Virus record (IMG/VR): IMGVR_UViG_3300037808_000478
Location: 1-20,006 of that record
DNA length: 20,006 nt
Source of the DNA: a virus
Direction: 5' to 3' (one strand)
Part shown: one piece after another, positions 1 through 9,400 of the stretch
Numbering within the stretch: position 1 is the first letter of the stretch
Layout: each line of letters opens with the position of its first letter
Made by a program: the position numbers and the translations under genes
Notes under the pieces: generated by a model
Seen by the model: the letters and a program-made list of their open reading frames with translations, nothing else
Told to the model about the DNA's origin: nothing
Databases searched by the model: none

Positions 1-78
1 GATTATTTTGTTAAGAGTATGTATTTCTTGGCACAAAAAAAAGGAAACATATTTGGCCCATTCGGAAAACTATATTAA
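1..78 (+). CDS. 3' end of an unidentified gene (partial)
   Basis: Frame 1 is open from the first base to a TAA at 76-78 and gives the last 25 residues of a protein, ending in GPFGKLY. It lies upstream of a well-formed ribosome binding site for the next small gene and on the same strand, so it is probably the end of another late phage gene. The fragment is too short for me to assign a family. Confidence 0.5.
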   Translation, partial: DYFVKSMYFLAQKKGNIFGPFGKLY

Positions 79-94
79 TTAAAGGAGATACATA

Positions 95-229
95 ATGGCT
101 TTACTAAAAGATAGCAAACCAAAAGATAAATTAAAGAAGGTTACTTCAATTGGCTTATCCAAGAGGAGTATGCCAAAGAATAAACATAAAAGAAGAAGTT
201 GGAAACGATATAGAGGACAAGGTAAATAA
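95..229 (+). CDS. Small highly basic protein, unknown function
   Basis: The ATG at 95 follows AAAGGAG (81-87) at a spacing of 7 bases, the best Shine-Dalgarno in this part of the window. The frame encodes 44 residues and stops at TAA 227-229. About 40% of the residues are Lys or Arg, with a strongly basic C-terminal half (KHKRRSWKRYRGQGK) and no membrane segment or signal peptide. Such a peptide could bind nucleic acid or an acidic partner, but I do not recognise a family. It precedes the baseplate gene for gp25, with a 72-base gap. The strong RBS and the codon pattern make it a likely real gene. Confidence 0.7.
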   Translation: MALLKDSKPKDKLKKVTSIGLSKRSMPKNKHKRRSWKRYRGQGK

Positions 230-301
230 GATTTATTGAACCCAACCACATAACAATAGTAACACACTAAAAACAGCAATACAAGGAAGAAGTTAAGAAA
301 T

Positions 302-718
302 ATGCCAACTATTTTCACAAAAGGATTAAGCACCAATAGTAGGACTTGGAGTGACTTGGATTTAGACTTCCAAGCCCATCCAGTTACTAAGGATATTGTT
401 ACTAAGACAGATGTTGAAGCTGTTAAGAGATCAGTAAGAAATCTTATTCTCACTAATCGCTATGAGCGTCCATTTCAACCACAGATAGACGGTGGAGTGA
501 CAAGACATCTTTTTGAGTTATCTACTCCAATAACAAAGAGTAATATTAAAGGTGCTATTGAAATTGCTATTGCTAACTTTGAGCCTAGAGCAGAAGTTAT
601 TGAAGTTTTTGTTGGTGGAGATACAGACCGAAATGGATTTGATGTAACTATTACTTTTAGAGTTGTAAATCAACCAGACCCAGTAACAATAGAGCTATTT
701 TTGGAGCGATTAAGATAA
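302..718 (+). CDS. 25: Baseplate wedge protein gp25 (gp25/lysozyme-like fold)
   Basis: The 138-residue product matches the T4 gp25 family in length (T4 gp25 is 132 aa) and pattern. It has an N-terminal DLDLDFQAHPVTKDI stretch, then a helix leading to NLILTNRYERPFQP (about residues 47-60), the hallmark NxxLT...ERPFxP motif, and a C-terminal beta region. In T4, gp25 joins gp6 and gp53 in the inner wedge core and contacts the tail tube/sheath start. The weak RBS AAGGAAGA (283-290) lies 11 bases upstream of the ATG. The stop overlaps the gp6 start (TAATG at 716-720), so the two are probably translationally coupled. Order 25-6 is the conserved T4-like order. Confidence 0.93.
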   Translation: MPTIFTKGLSTNSRTWSDLDLDFQAHPVTKDIVTKTDVEAVKRSVRNLILTNRYERPFQPQIDGGVTRHLFELSTPITKSNIKGAIEIAIANFEPRAEVIEVFVGGDTDRNGFDVTITFRVVNQPDPVTIELFLERLR

Positions 719-2547
719 TGCCATCATCCGATAAATTACAAATTACAGACTTAGAGTTTGATGGTATTAAATCAAACTTGATAACTTTTCTGAAAGCACA
801 ATCACAATTTCAAGATTATGATTTTGAAGGTAGTGGAATGTCAGTGCTGGTTGACCTTCTCGCCTATAACACACATTATATGGGGTTTTACGCGAATATG
901 CTTGGGAACGAAATGTTCCTAGATTCTTCCTCATTGAGAGAGTCGGTTGTCTCCCATGCAAAACATCTTAATGTTAATCCTACTTCAAGAACTAGTGCAA
1001 AGGCTAAAATAAATATGACCTTTACACCTAATGGTTCTCCTACATCTTTAACCATTGCAAAGAATACTAAGTTTACCTCAAGTATCAATGGTGTCGCATA
1101 TACTTATGTTACAAACCAAACAACTTCAATTCTAAGGTCTTCTGGTGGAACTTATACAACTACTGGTGTAGAGCTTGTTGAAGGTAGAATTCTTAATAAA
1201 GCATATACAGTTAATGGTTCTGATGATACACAGAGATTTATTATTCCTAATCTGAATGTGGATACTTCAACTATTACAGTTAAAGTACAAAAATCTGTTT
1301 CTGATTCTGAGGTTGATACATATACGGATGGTAATGCAGTTGATGTAACAACTATCAAAGGAACTGATAAAGTTTATTTTCTTCAGGAAGTAGAAGGACA
1401 GAAATACGAAATCACTTTTGGTGATGGTGCTGTCGGTAAACAGCTATCTGATGGAAATATTGTTTTTATTGAATATATTATTACTAATGGAACTGCTGGA
1501 AATTTTGCATCAACATTTACAGCCGTTGGAAGTGTTGCAGGATTATCATCTAGTCAATATGTTATAACAACAAGTGAAAATGCAACAGGTGGTTCTGATA
1601 TCCAAAGTATTAATTCGTTGAAGTTTCAAGCACCCAAATTATATCAAGCACAAAATCGTGCAACAACGAAGTATGATTATAAAGCAATTATACTTGAACA
1701 AAGACCAGACATTGAATCTATAACTGTTTATGGTGGTGAAGATGCTGACCCTGTTCAATATGGAAAAGTTTTTATTGCAGTTAAACCAAGTGGCAATAAT
1801 GTTTTTAGTACTGCTACGAAAGAATCTATTAAAAGCTCCATATTGAAAAAGGTCAATGTAGTTACAGTTATTCCTGAAATTATTGACCCCATTTTCTTTT
1901 ATCTTCTTATTGAGACTACAGTTAATTATGATCCCAATACAAACTTGACAGATGAAAATACATTGAAAACAAATATTGATACTTCTATTCAGAATTATCT
2001 ACAAACTGATTTAGAAAAGTTTGACCAGAAGTTTCGTTACTCCAAGATGGTTCAGGATATTGATAATACTAATAATTCAATTAGAAATAATAAAACAGCT
2101 ATAAAATATCAACAAAGAATAACACCTGTTACTTTAAATACTCCAGTAACTTATACTTTAAATTTTACTAATAATCTGGAAAAGGCAAGTGTTTCATCAA
2201 CGTCATTTACTGGAACAGACGGTAATGTATATTCTTTAGTTGATGATTCAGTAAAATATATTAAAGCAGCAAGAACAACTAATGGTGTGGTTGATAGTCC
2301 TTTAGTATATTTGATTCAACCAGACGGTTCAACCAATCAGGGAACTATTGACTATACTACTGGAAAGATTGTATTAAATAGTTTTAGGCCGGTTGAAATT
2401 ACTGATGGAACTTCAAATATTAAAATAAACGTTACACCAGAAATTAATAATTCTGATATTACTCCTTTGAGAGAACAGATTTTAACTTATGATGTTAATG
2501 ATACAGAATCAATTAAGATTAACATGATAGCAGAAACAATAATCTAA
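718..2547 (+). CDS. 6: Baseplate wedge protein gp6
   Basis: The product is 609 residues, close to T4 gp6 (660 aa). The N-terminus has the gp6/gpJ-like pattern: DLEFDGIKSNLITFLK, then DFEGSGMSVLVDLLAYNTHY (about residues 39-58), then an N-E-x-F-L-D-S motif with a helical segment ending near residue 90. The middle is beta-rich. After about residue 315 comes a helical domain (ATTKYDYKAIILEQRPDI) typical of this family. In T4, gp6 forms the dimeric ring that ties the six wedges together and is essential for baseplate assembly. It starts on the gp25 stop and is followed one base after its own stop by the gp7-like gene. Confidence 0.92.
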   Translation: MPSSDKLQITDLEFDGIKSNLITFLKAQSQFQDYDFEGSGMSVLVDLLAYNTHYMGFYANMLGNEMFLDSSSLRESVVSHAKHLNVNPTSRTSAKAKINMTFTPNGSPTSLTIAKNTKFTSSINGVAYTYVTNQTTSILRSSGGTYTTTGVELVEGRILNKAYTVNGSDDTQRFIIPNLNVDTSTITVKVQKSVSDSEVDTYTDGNAVDVTTIKGTDKVYFLQEVEGQKYEITFGDGAVGKQLSDGNIVFIEYIITNGTAGNFASTFTAVGSVAGLSSSQYVITTSENATGGSDIQSINSLKFQAPKLYQAQNRATTKYDYKAIILEQRPDIESITVYGGEDADPVQYGKVFIAVKPSGNNVFSTATKESIKSSILKKVNVVTVIPEIIDPIFFYLLIETTVNYDPNTNLTDENTLKTNIDTSIQNYLQTDLEKFDQKFRYSKMVQDIDNTNNSIRNNKTAIKYQQRITPVTLNTPVTYTLNFTNNLEKASVSSTSFTGTDGNVYSLVDDSVKYIKAARTTNGVVDSPLVYLIQPDGSTNQGTIDYTTGKIVLNSFRPVEITDGTSNIKINVTPEINNSDITPLREQILTYDVNDTESIKINMIAETII

Positions 2548-2548
2548 T

Positions 2549-4933
2549 ATGGCTAAAGTAAATCCAAATCAACCGATTCATCCTAAGTTTGATGAACGGA
2601 TAAGTGTAAAGGTAGAAGGACAACTTCCTGCATTTGTAAAACAAGACCATGAAACATTTGTTGCTTTCATGGAGGCGTATTATGAATATATGGAACAGGA
2701 AGGTAAGCCTTATGAAATTATTGGGAACTTAGATAATTATGCTAACCTTGATAAGACTACTGATGAATTTCTAAATTATTTTAAGAAACAGTTTGCTGAA
2801 GATATTCCAGAAGCAATATTTCAAAATGCAAACAAACCATTTGTTCTAAAACATATTAGAGATTTCTATAGAGCAAAAGGTAGTGAGAAATCTTTTCAGT
2901 TTCTTTTTAGATTACTATACAAAGAAGAGATTTCATTTTACTTTCCCGGCTCAGATATGCTTCGTACTTCTGACGGTAATTATGGGAAGAGTGAAATACT
3001 CAGAGTTATTGATACCAGTGGTTCTGATGCGGTATTTACTTTATCCGGTAAAAAAATAACAGGACAAACATCTGGTGCTACCGCTGTAGTTGAACAAGTA
3101 ATCAATGAAAACATAGGAAGATTTGAAGTATCAACTATTTTTCTTTCTGGTACAATTGGATCATTTCAATCATCTGAAACTATTACAGATGGAACAAATA
3201 ATTTTATTACTGGTGGAATGGTCATTGATACTCAGGTTACTAAAGTTGGTTGTGGTTATACCGCTGGTGATAAAGTTCCACTAACAAATGAAGGTGTTGG
3301 TTCTGATGGATTTATTCGCATTAAAGAATTAACAACTGGTTCTGTTAAAGAGACTGTTATAACTAACGGCGGAACAGGATATCTGGTTGGTGATAAGTTA
3401 GATATTGATAATACTAATAAATTATCTATTGATGGAAGAACTGCTAGTGTTATAGTAAAAGAAGTTGATAATAATGGAGCTATATTGAAGCTTGAGATTG
3501 AAAATACTGGACGCGGATATACTGGAGTGCCTACTATGTCAGGTGGTTCAGGAAACGGAGCCGTTCTTTCTTTTGTTGAAGGTGGAACAGGTATAGGCGG
3601 TGTTAAATCATTAGATGTTATTGACAATGGTTTTGGATATTCTACAGCACCAACATTAGATTTTACTGGTCTTGGAAATGATTCTGAGAAAGCAGAGGCT
3701 ACAGTTATTATTGGTGGTTATGAGAATGAGTTCGGATTAAAATTTACAGGGACAGATGGTTTTTTAAGTTCTGATAAATATCTACAAGATAGTTTTTATT
3801 ATCAATTGTTTTCTTATGTTATTACTTCTGGGCAAACGATTGATAAATGGCGTGATACTATAAAAAGAACTGTTCATCCAGCTGGTTTGGCATTGTTTGG
3901 AAATTTTCAACTTATTTCTAATATCAATATGTCATTACAGCTCACAGGATTATCAGAGCCGTTTGATGAAAGATATACTATTATATTCCATGATGGTACT
4001 ATTGAGCCTCCTGTTATATTAGACCTTAAAATTACAACATGCGATGAGTTTCAGAACATTAAAGTATTTTTTCCTAATGAAGATTACAATAATAATAATG
4101 GACTTTTTGCTGTAGCTGATCGTGATCCAGAGAATTTTGGTTTTATTACAGAGCCAATAGAAGTAAACCCATCAAGAGGTGTTTTTGTTGCAAGGGAGGA
4201 CTACGAATCTATTACTACGCAAACATTTTATATTGCACCAACAAAATGTCAAACGTATGAGCAGGATTTAGGAATTCAGAAACTTACTACTCTTGGTGGT
4301 TTTGATGATTACTTATTTACTACTATACCCGAAACCAGATTAGAAGATGATGGTTTAGTAAGTGAGGCCGGAACTGAAACAGATGATTTTGGTTGGGTAT
4401 TCCAAGACCCAACTGGTGTAACTCAATTACGGTTAGGCCCGATACGAAGAACAGTTGACAGAATGAAATTTAAAAAACAGGGTGGGTATAGCCAGAAGAT
4501 TGATACAGTAAAAGGCCTGCAGAAAATTGCTATTACTAATCAAGGTTCTGGATATGCTTCAGTACCAAATGTTAACATTTCTGCATCACCTACTGGTGGT
4601 ACTCAAGCAACAGCTACTGCTGTTCTTGGAACTGGTTCTGACTCGGATAAGGTTGTTAGTATTACTATTAATAATATAGGTTCTGGATATGGAGCTCCGC
4701 CGGGATATCCAAATTTTGTATCTGTAACAATTGATGCTCCTGCAAGTGGAGTCCAAGCAGAGGCCTCTGCTGTATTTCAGAGAATGTCTGGAACTATTAT
4801 TGAAAATTTCAAAGATGAGGAGATTTTTCAATATACCTTGTTTGCAGGATTAAAAACTAGAATAGTTACAAATTCAACAATTACTCAATATAGCAATGGA
4901 ACTGAAACAAATACTTTGCCACCTCCAGTATAA
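2549..4933 (+). CDS. 7: Baseplate wedge protein, gp7-like (short form)
   Basis: Residues about 28-135 match the C-terminal part of T4 gp7. They show a [D/S]xxFxAFxEAYxxY helix, then IRDFYRAKGSEKSFQFLFRL and LLYKEE; T4 gp7 has the equivalent FYSTKGIEASYKFLFKVLYNEE. A second conserved block, WRDTIKRTVHPAGLALFGN (about residues 434-452), corresponds to T4 WKSDVIRFVHPVGFGF. T4 gp7 is 1,032 aa with a long N-terminal region; here the homology starts almost at residue 1, so that region is missing. Between and after the conserved blocks lie beta-repeat insertions of GxGYxxxPxV type (about residues 235-400 and 655-745). It lies between gp6 and gp8, exactly the T4 position of gene 7. The RBS is poor, so coupling to gp6 is likely. 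Confidence 0.85.
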   Translation: MAKVNPNQPIHPKFDERISVKVEGQLPAFVKQDHETFVAFMEAYYEYMEQEGKPYEIIGNLDNYANLDKTTDEFLNYFKKQFAEDIPEAIFQNANKPFVLKHIRDFYRAKGSEKSFQFLFRLLYKEEISFYFPGSDMLRTSDGNYGKSEILRVIDTSGSDAVFTLSGKKITGQTSGATAVVEQVINENIGRFEVSTIFLSGTIGSFQSSETITDGTNNFITGGMVIDTQVTKVGCGYTAGDKVPLTNEGVGSDGFIRIKELTTGSVKETVITNGGTGYLVGDKLDIDNTNKLSIDGRTASVIVKEVDNNGAILKLEIENTGRGYTGVPTMSGGSGNGAVLSFVEGGTGIGGVKSLDVIDNGFGYSTAPTLDFTGLGNDSEKAEATVIIGGYENEFGLKFTGTDGFLSSDKYLQDSFYYQLFSYVITSGQTIDKWRDTIKRTVHPAGLALFGNFQLISNINMSLQLTGLSEPFDERYTIIFHDGTIEPPVILDLKITTCDEFQNIKVFFPNEDYNNNNGLFAVADRDPENFGFITEPIEVNPSRGVFVAREDYESITTQTFYIAPTKCQTYEQDLGIQKLTTLGGFDDYLFTTIPETRLEDDGLVSEAGTETDDFGWVFQDPTGVTQLRLGPIRRTVDRMKFKKQGGYSQKIDTVKGLQKIAITNQGSGYASVPNVNISASPTGGTQATATAVLGTGSDSDKVVSITINNIGSGYGAPPGYPNFVSVTIDAPASGVQAEASAVFQRMSGTIIENFKDEEIFQYTLFAGLKTRIVTNSTITQYSNGTETNTLPPPV

Positions 4934-4959
4934 TTTATTTATTTATTAACAAAAAGTGT

Positions 4960-4967
4960 TATAAATA
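4960..4967 (+). promoter_or_regulatory. Candidate T4-type late promoter before gene 8
   Basis: TATAAATA lies in the 72-base gap between the gp7-like gene and gene 8, 38 bases upstream of the ATG. This is the consensus -10-like box of T4 late promoters recognised by the gp55 sigma factor; no -35 is expected. Confidence 0.65.
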
Positions 4968-5005
4968 TATAACAGTATCAAAAACAAAATTAAAGGGATT
5001 ACAAT

Positions 5006-6379
5006 ATGAGTGCAATAATTAACAATAGTTTCAGAAAATATCAAGCTGATAACTTTATATCAAGTTTTGATGCTCCAAATAATATATATTTAGCAATAGG
5101 TAAGAAAGAGCCGTGGGCTGGAGCTAGTCCTGGCGAATACAATGAAACAAATCCTAGTGACGTAGCTGTTCCAATTCCAAGTGATACCACTATATCTCCA
5201 TTTTTACACCATGACGATTTTATTGCATTAAAGAAAATACCTAAGTCAACTGTATCTCATGTAATAGCAAGATATGATTGGACTTCAGGAACTATATATC
5301 GTGCATACGACCATCTAAGGGATGATATTCTCGACAATGTTAATCCTGCAACAAGCGTAGATGAAGGTGCATTTTATGTTTTTACAGAAACATTTAGAGT
5401 ATATAAGTGTCTTAGTAATAATGGTAATAATGCGTCAACTGTTGAGCCTACTGGAACTTCAGTAAATTCTTTTGATACTAGTGATGGTTATAGGTGGAAA
5501 TTTATGTTTGAGGTTCAGCAGGCAGATGTTTTGAAATATATAACTTCAGATTGGATTCCAGTAAATTCACCAGCTAATTCTTCAACTCAATTAGAACAAA
5601 AGCAAGTAGAAGATAATGCAATAGATGGTTCATTAGAACAAATAGATGTTAGTGCTGGTGGAACTGGATATATTAAAGATGACGGTAATGCACAGACAGG
5701 AAGTAGTACTAATACTATTGTGTTAGCTGCTACTGCAAGTGCCGATAATGATACTTATAATTTAATGAAGGTTTATATTTCTAGCGGAAATGGTGCGGGA
5801 GAGTTAAAGACTATTTCTGATTATGTTGGTGCAACAAGAACTGCTACACTTACAACAAACTGGACAACAATTCCACAAACTGATAGTGTATATCAAGTTC
5901 GTCCTGCAGTAGAGATTACAAGTTCTACTGGATCAGGTGCAGAAGCAAGAGTTTCTTCCATTACTGGTGGAGTTATAGAAAAAGTTTCTGTGCTTGTTAA
6001 AGGAACAGGATATCGTAATGCTACTGCAACAGTTACTAGTGGCGGTGGAACAAATGCAACATTGATTCCAAGAATCGGGCCTGTTGGTGGACATGGGAAA
6101 AATGCTGTTTCTGAATTAGGTGGAGTATTCGTGATGATGAATACTAGATTGATTGGTGTTGATGGTGGTGATTTTCCTGTCAATGATGATTTTAGAAAAG
6201 TTCATTTGTTGATAAATCCTAAAGAGGCATCATCAGGAAAACCTGCTGCTACATCATCTACATATACTGCGAGTGAAATAGAAGATGATAGTGGTGAAAT
6301 CGTTTATACAGAATTTAGAACACCAATTAATAGGTCATCTGATTCAACTGAGGATATTAAACTAGTTGTTGAATTCTAA
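5006..6379 (+). CDS. 8: Baseplate wedge protein gp8 with internal insertion
   Basis: Several T4 gp8 landmarks appear in order. They are IYLAIGKKEPW near residue 28 (T4 IFITFGRSEPW), IARYDW near 87, YKCLSN near 132, DTSDGYRWKFMFEV near 155 (T4 GDGYVWEYLFEI), LLINPKEA near 395 (T4 IITNPLEA), and SGEIVYTEFRTPI near 428 (T4 SGEMIYMENRPPI) just before the C-terminus. T4 gp8 is 334 aa; this protein is 457. The extra length lies mainly in about residues 205-365, which include GTGY repeats and a Gly/Ala/Thr-rich stretch. In T4, gp8 is a dimeric wedge protein that binds gp7 and gp10. AAAGGG lies upstream of the ATG, and a late promoter box precedes it. Confidence 0.92.
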   Translation: MSAIINNSFRKYQADNFISSFDAPNNIYLAIGKKEPWAGASPGEYNETNPSDVAVPIPSDTTISPFLHHDDFIALKKIPKSTVSHVIARYDWTSGTIYRAYDHLRDDILDNVNPATSVDEGAFYVFTETFRVYKCLSNNGNNASTVEPTGTSVNSFDTSDGYRWKFMFEVQQADVLKYITSDWIPVNSPANSSTQLEQKQVEDNAIDGSLEQIDVSAGGTGYIKDDGNAQTGSSTNTIVLAATASADNDTYNLMKVYISSGNGAGELKTISDYVGATRTATLTTNWTTIPQTDSVYQVRPAVEITSSTGSGAEARVSSITGGVIEKVSVLVKGTGYRNATATVTSGGGTNATLIPRIGPVGGHGKNAVSELGGVFVMMNTRLIGVDGGDFPVNDDFRKVHLLINPKEASSGKPAATSSTYTASEIEDDSGEIVYTEFRTPINRSSDSTEDIKLVVEF

Positions 6380-6390
6380 TATAACTGATA

Positions 6391-6398
6391 TATAAATA
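6391..6398 (+). promoter_or_regulatory. Candidate T4-type late promoter before the DUF4815-like gene
   Basis: TATAAATA lies in the short AT-rich gap after gene 8, 27 bases upstream of the ATG at 6426, with AAAGG in front of that start. Its position in one of the few true intergenic gaps supports a late promoter. Confidence 0.65.
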
Positions 6399-6425
6399 AT
6401 TAAAAAAAAATAACAAAGGTAAATT

Positions 6426-9400
6426 ATGTCTAACAACATTACAATAAATACAAATCAGAATCCTTACTTTGATGATTTTGATGATAATGACAATTTTCAT
6501 CAAGTCTTATATAAGCCTTCATTACCAGTACAGGCTCGAGAATTAACTACACAACAGAGTATTCTTAGAGATCAGATTAAGAAATTTGGAGATCATGTTT
6601 TTCGCAACGGCAGTAAAGTAACTGGTGCTGATCTTGTTCTGAATTTGGATTATGAATATGTTAAATTGAAGCCACAATACAATGGTGTTAATATTGATGT
6701 TTCTGGTTTTAAAGATAAAACTATTAATGGTGCTCAATCTGGAACTAAAGCTTTAGTCTTAGGTGTTGTTTCGGCAGATTCAACTACAGGTGATCCAGAT
6801 ACAGTATTTGTAAAATATATAACTGGTGGTTCTGTAACTGATAAAGTGCAGGGTATTAATGTTACTACAGGTGGTAATAGTTATATTACTGCTCCAACGG
6901 TTAGTATTACTGGCGGTGGTGGAGTTGGTGCAGAAGCAACTGCTATGATTAGTGGTGGTTCAGTTATTGCTATTAATGTTACAAATAAAGGTTCAGGATA
7001 TACTTCTGCACCAACCGTTAATTTTTCTGGTGGTGATGGTGTAGGAGCTGCGGCAACTGCTACGATTTCAACTGCAGCTGCATTTCTTTCGGGTGAAAGA
7101 CTATGTTCTACTGACCTTAGTATTTCTGCAAATGTGGTTGATGGAACACCAACAAATTTACAGACAATAAATGTATCTACTGGTGGTGCTGGATATACTT
7201 CAGCTCCAGCTGTTACTATCTCTGCTCCTCCTGTAGGCGGAACACAAGCAACTGCTACATCAACAATCTTTAACGGAATTGTTACATTAATAACAATAAA
7301 TAATCAAGGTGCTGGATATACTTCTGCACCAACTGTTACGGTGGGTGCAGCACCAGCGGGTGGTGTTACTGCAACAGTTGAAGCTATATTGGCAACATCT
7401 ACTGGTAAAGGTAGTTCTGTATCTATTGATGAGGGTGTCTTTTATGTTAATGGTAACTTTGTTAAAACAGCGAAACAAACTGTCATTTTAGATAAATATT
7501 TTAATGACCCATCATATAAGATTGGTATCTCTGTTTCTGAAACTGTTGTTGAGTCTGGTGATGATTCTACCTTACTTGACAATGCACAGGGTTCTTCAAA
7601 CTTTGCAGCACCTGGCGCAGACCGATTGAAACTAGCAGTAAATCTTTCTAAATTAACACTGGCCTCAACTGATGATACAGATTTCTATGAACTACTTAGA
7701 ATTAATAAGGGAATTAAAGAGAAAGATATTGCAGTTCCAGTTTATTCTACATTAGAAAAAACATTTGCACGAAGAACATTTGATGAGTCTGGAAGTTATA
7801 CTGTAAGGTCTTTTAATATTCAGTTGAAAGATGATCCAGAAGATGATACGAAGTTTATCGTAAGACTTGATCCCGGCAAAGCATTTGTAGAAGGTTTTGA
7901 ATATGAAACACTTATTTCAATAGACTTAAAAATAGATAAAGCAAGGTCAACTGTAAATATTAGTGGCTTTGATAGAAAAATGCAGTATGGAAATTATGTT
8001 ATTACGAAAGAATATAATGGATTGTTTGATATTACATCTCAACAGGAAGTTGATTTACATAATGTAGTTCATGGAAGTTTATTATTAACTAATTCTACTA
8101 CATATGAAAATACAAAAATAGGTACAGCTAAGGTAAGAAATATTGATTATGTTTCTGGAACTGGTGTAAATCTATTAACTAATGTTTATCTCTATGACAT
8201 TAAGATGACGAGTTCGACTTTTGCATCTGTTGAATCTATTATTGTTCCTGAGTCTCCTTTGTCTGGCCCAATTTCTATTACTGCAAAAGCAAACATTGAT
8301 GATAGTGGTAAGGTTGGTGGTACTGCTGGTGGTGATACTAAACTCTTTGAAACATCTGATAACACATTGGTTTTCAAACTTCCACAGGACACCATTAATA
8401 CTATCCGTGATAAAGATGGAAATGTAGATACACAATATACAATAAAAAGAGTTTTTAAGAGTGTACAGTTTGATGGTACTGGTTCTGCTTCTATTACAAG
8501 TTCTGGTTCAAGTGAGAAATTTTCTGGAACGGGCGAATTAAGTCTTTCCAATAAAAGAGAAGATTACCTTATAACGGATGCATCAGGTGCTATTGTTTCT
8601 TTGGATAGTGGAACTGCAATAGTGTCATCACCCGCAAGACAAACAATAACATTTACTACTGGTGGCCCTACTAATTTTATAGGAAATATTATTGCAACAC
8701 TTAATATTGATAATAAACAGGAGAAAGTAAAATCAAAAGTAAGTAATCATGTTAAATCTTTTGCTACACCAAACACTACAAATTTATCGTCAGATGATTT
8801 AGCTATATCTGATATATGGGAAATAAACGGGATTTATGATTCTGGAGATATTAATACAGCTGCTACACTTCCAACATTGACTGTTGGTAATACAGGTGAT
8901 ACGTTAACAGTTGGAGAAACGATTACTGGTTTGACTTCTGGTGCTAAAGGCACAGTTATAGAAGGTGCTGGTGGAAGTACATCTGTCACCTATGTTCCAA
9001 CATCGGGTACTTTTGTTGCTGAGAATGTTACGGGTGCATCATCTGGTTTTACTAAAGTTGTTTCCTCTGTTGCCGCTGGTGATACAGATATCAGTTCAAG
9101 ATATGAGCTTGATAATGGCCAAAGAGATAGTTTTTACGATCATGGTTCTATAAAATTAAAGGCAGGAGAAACTGCACCTACTGGACAAATTAAAGTAGTA
9201 TTTGATTATTTTTCTCATTCTGGTGTTGGTTATCTTTCAGTTGATTCTTATACCTCAGCAGTTGGATTTAATAATATTCCTAAATATAAAAGTCCTGTAA
9301 CTGGTGAAGAACTTGAACTTAGAGATTGTGTAGACTTTAGGCCAAGAAGAAACAATAATTCAGATACTATTGGAAATATTGAGTTACCTGTTCCAAATTC

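Noticed and set aside
79-453. Hydrophobic minus-strand ORF resembling a membrane protein
   Set aside because: It overlaps both the small basic gene and gene 25, which are well supported on the + strand; the hydrophobicity is a shadow of Lys/Asn-rich codons read in antisense.
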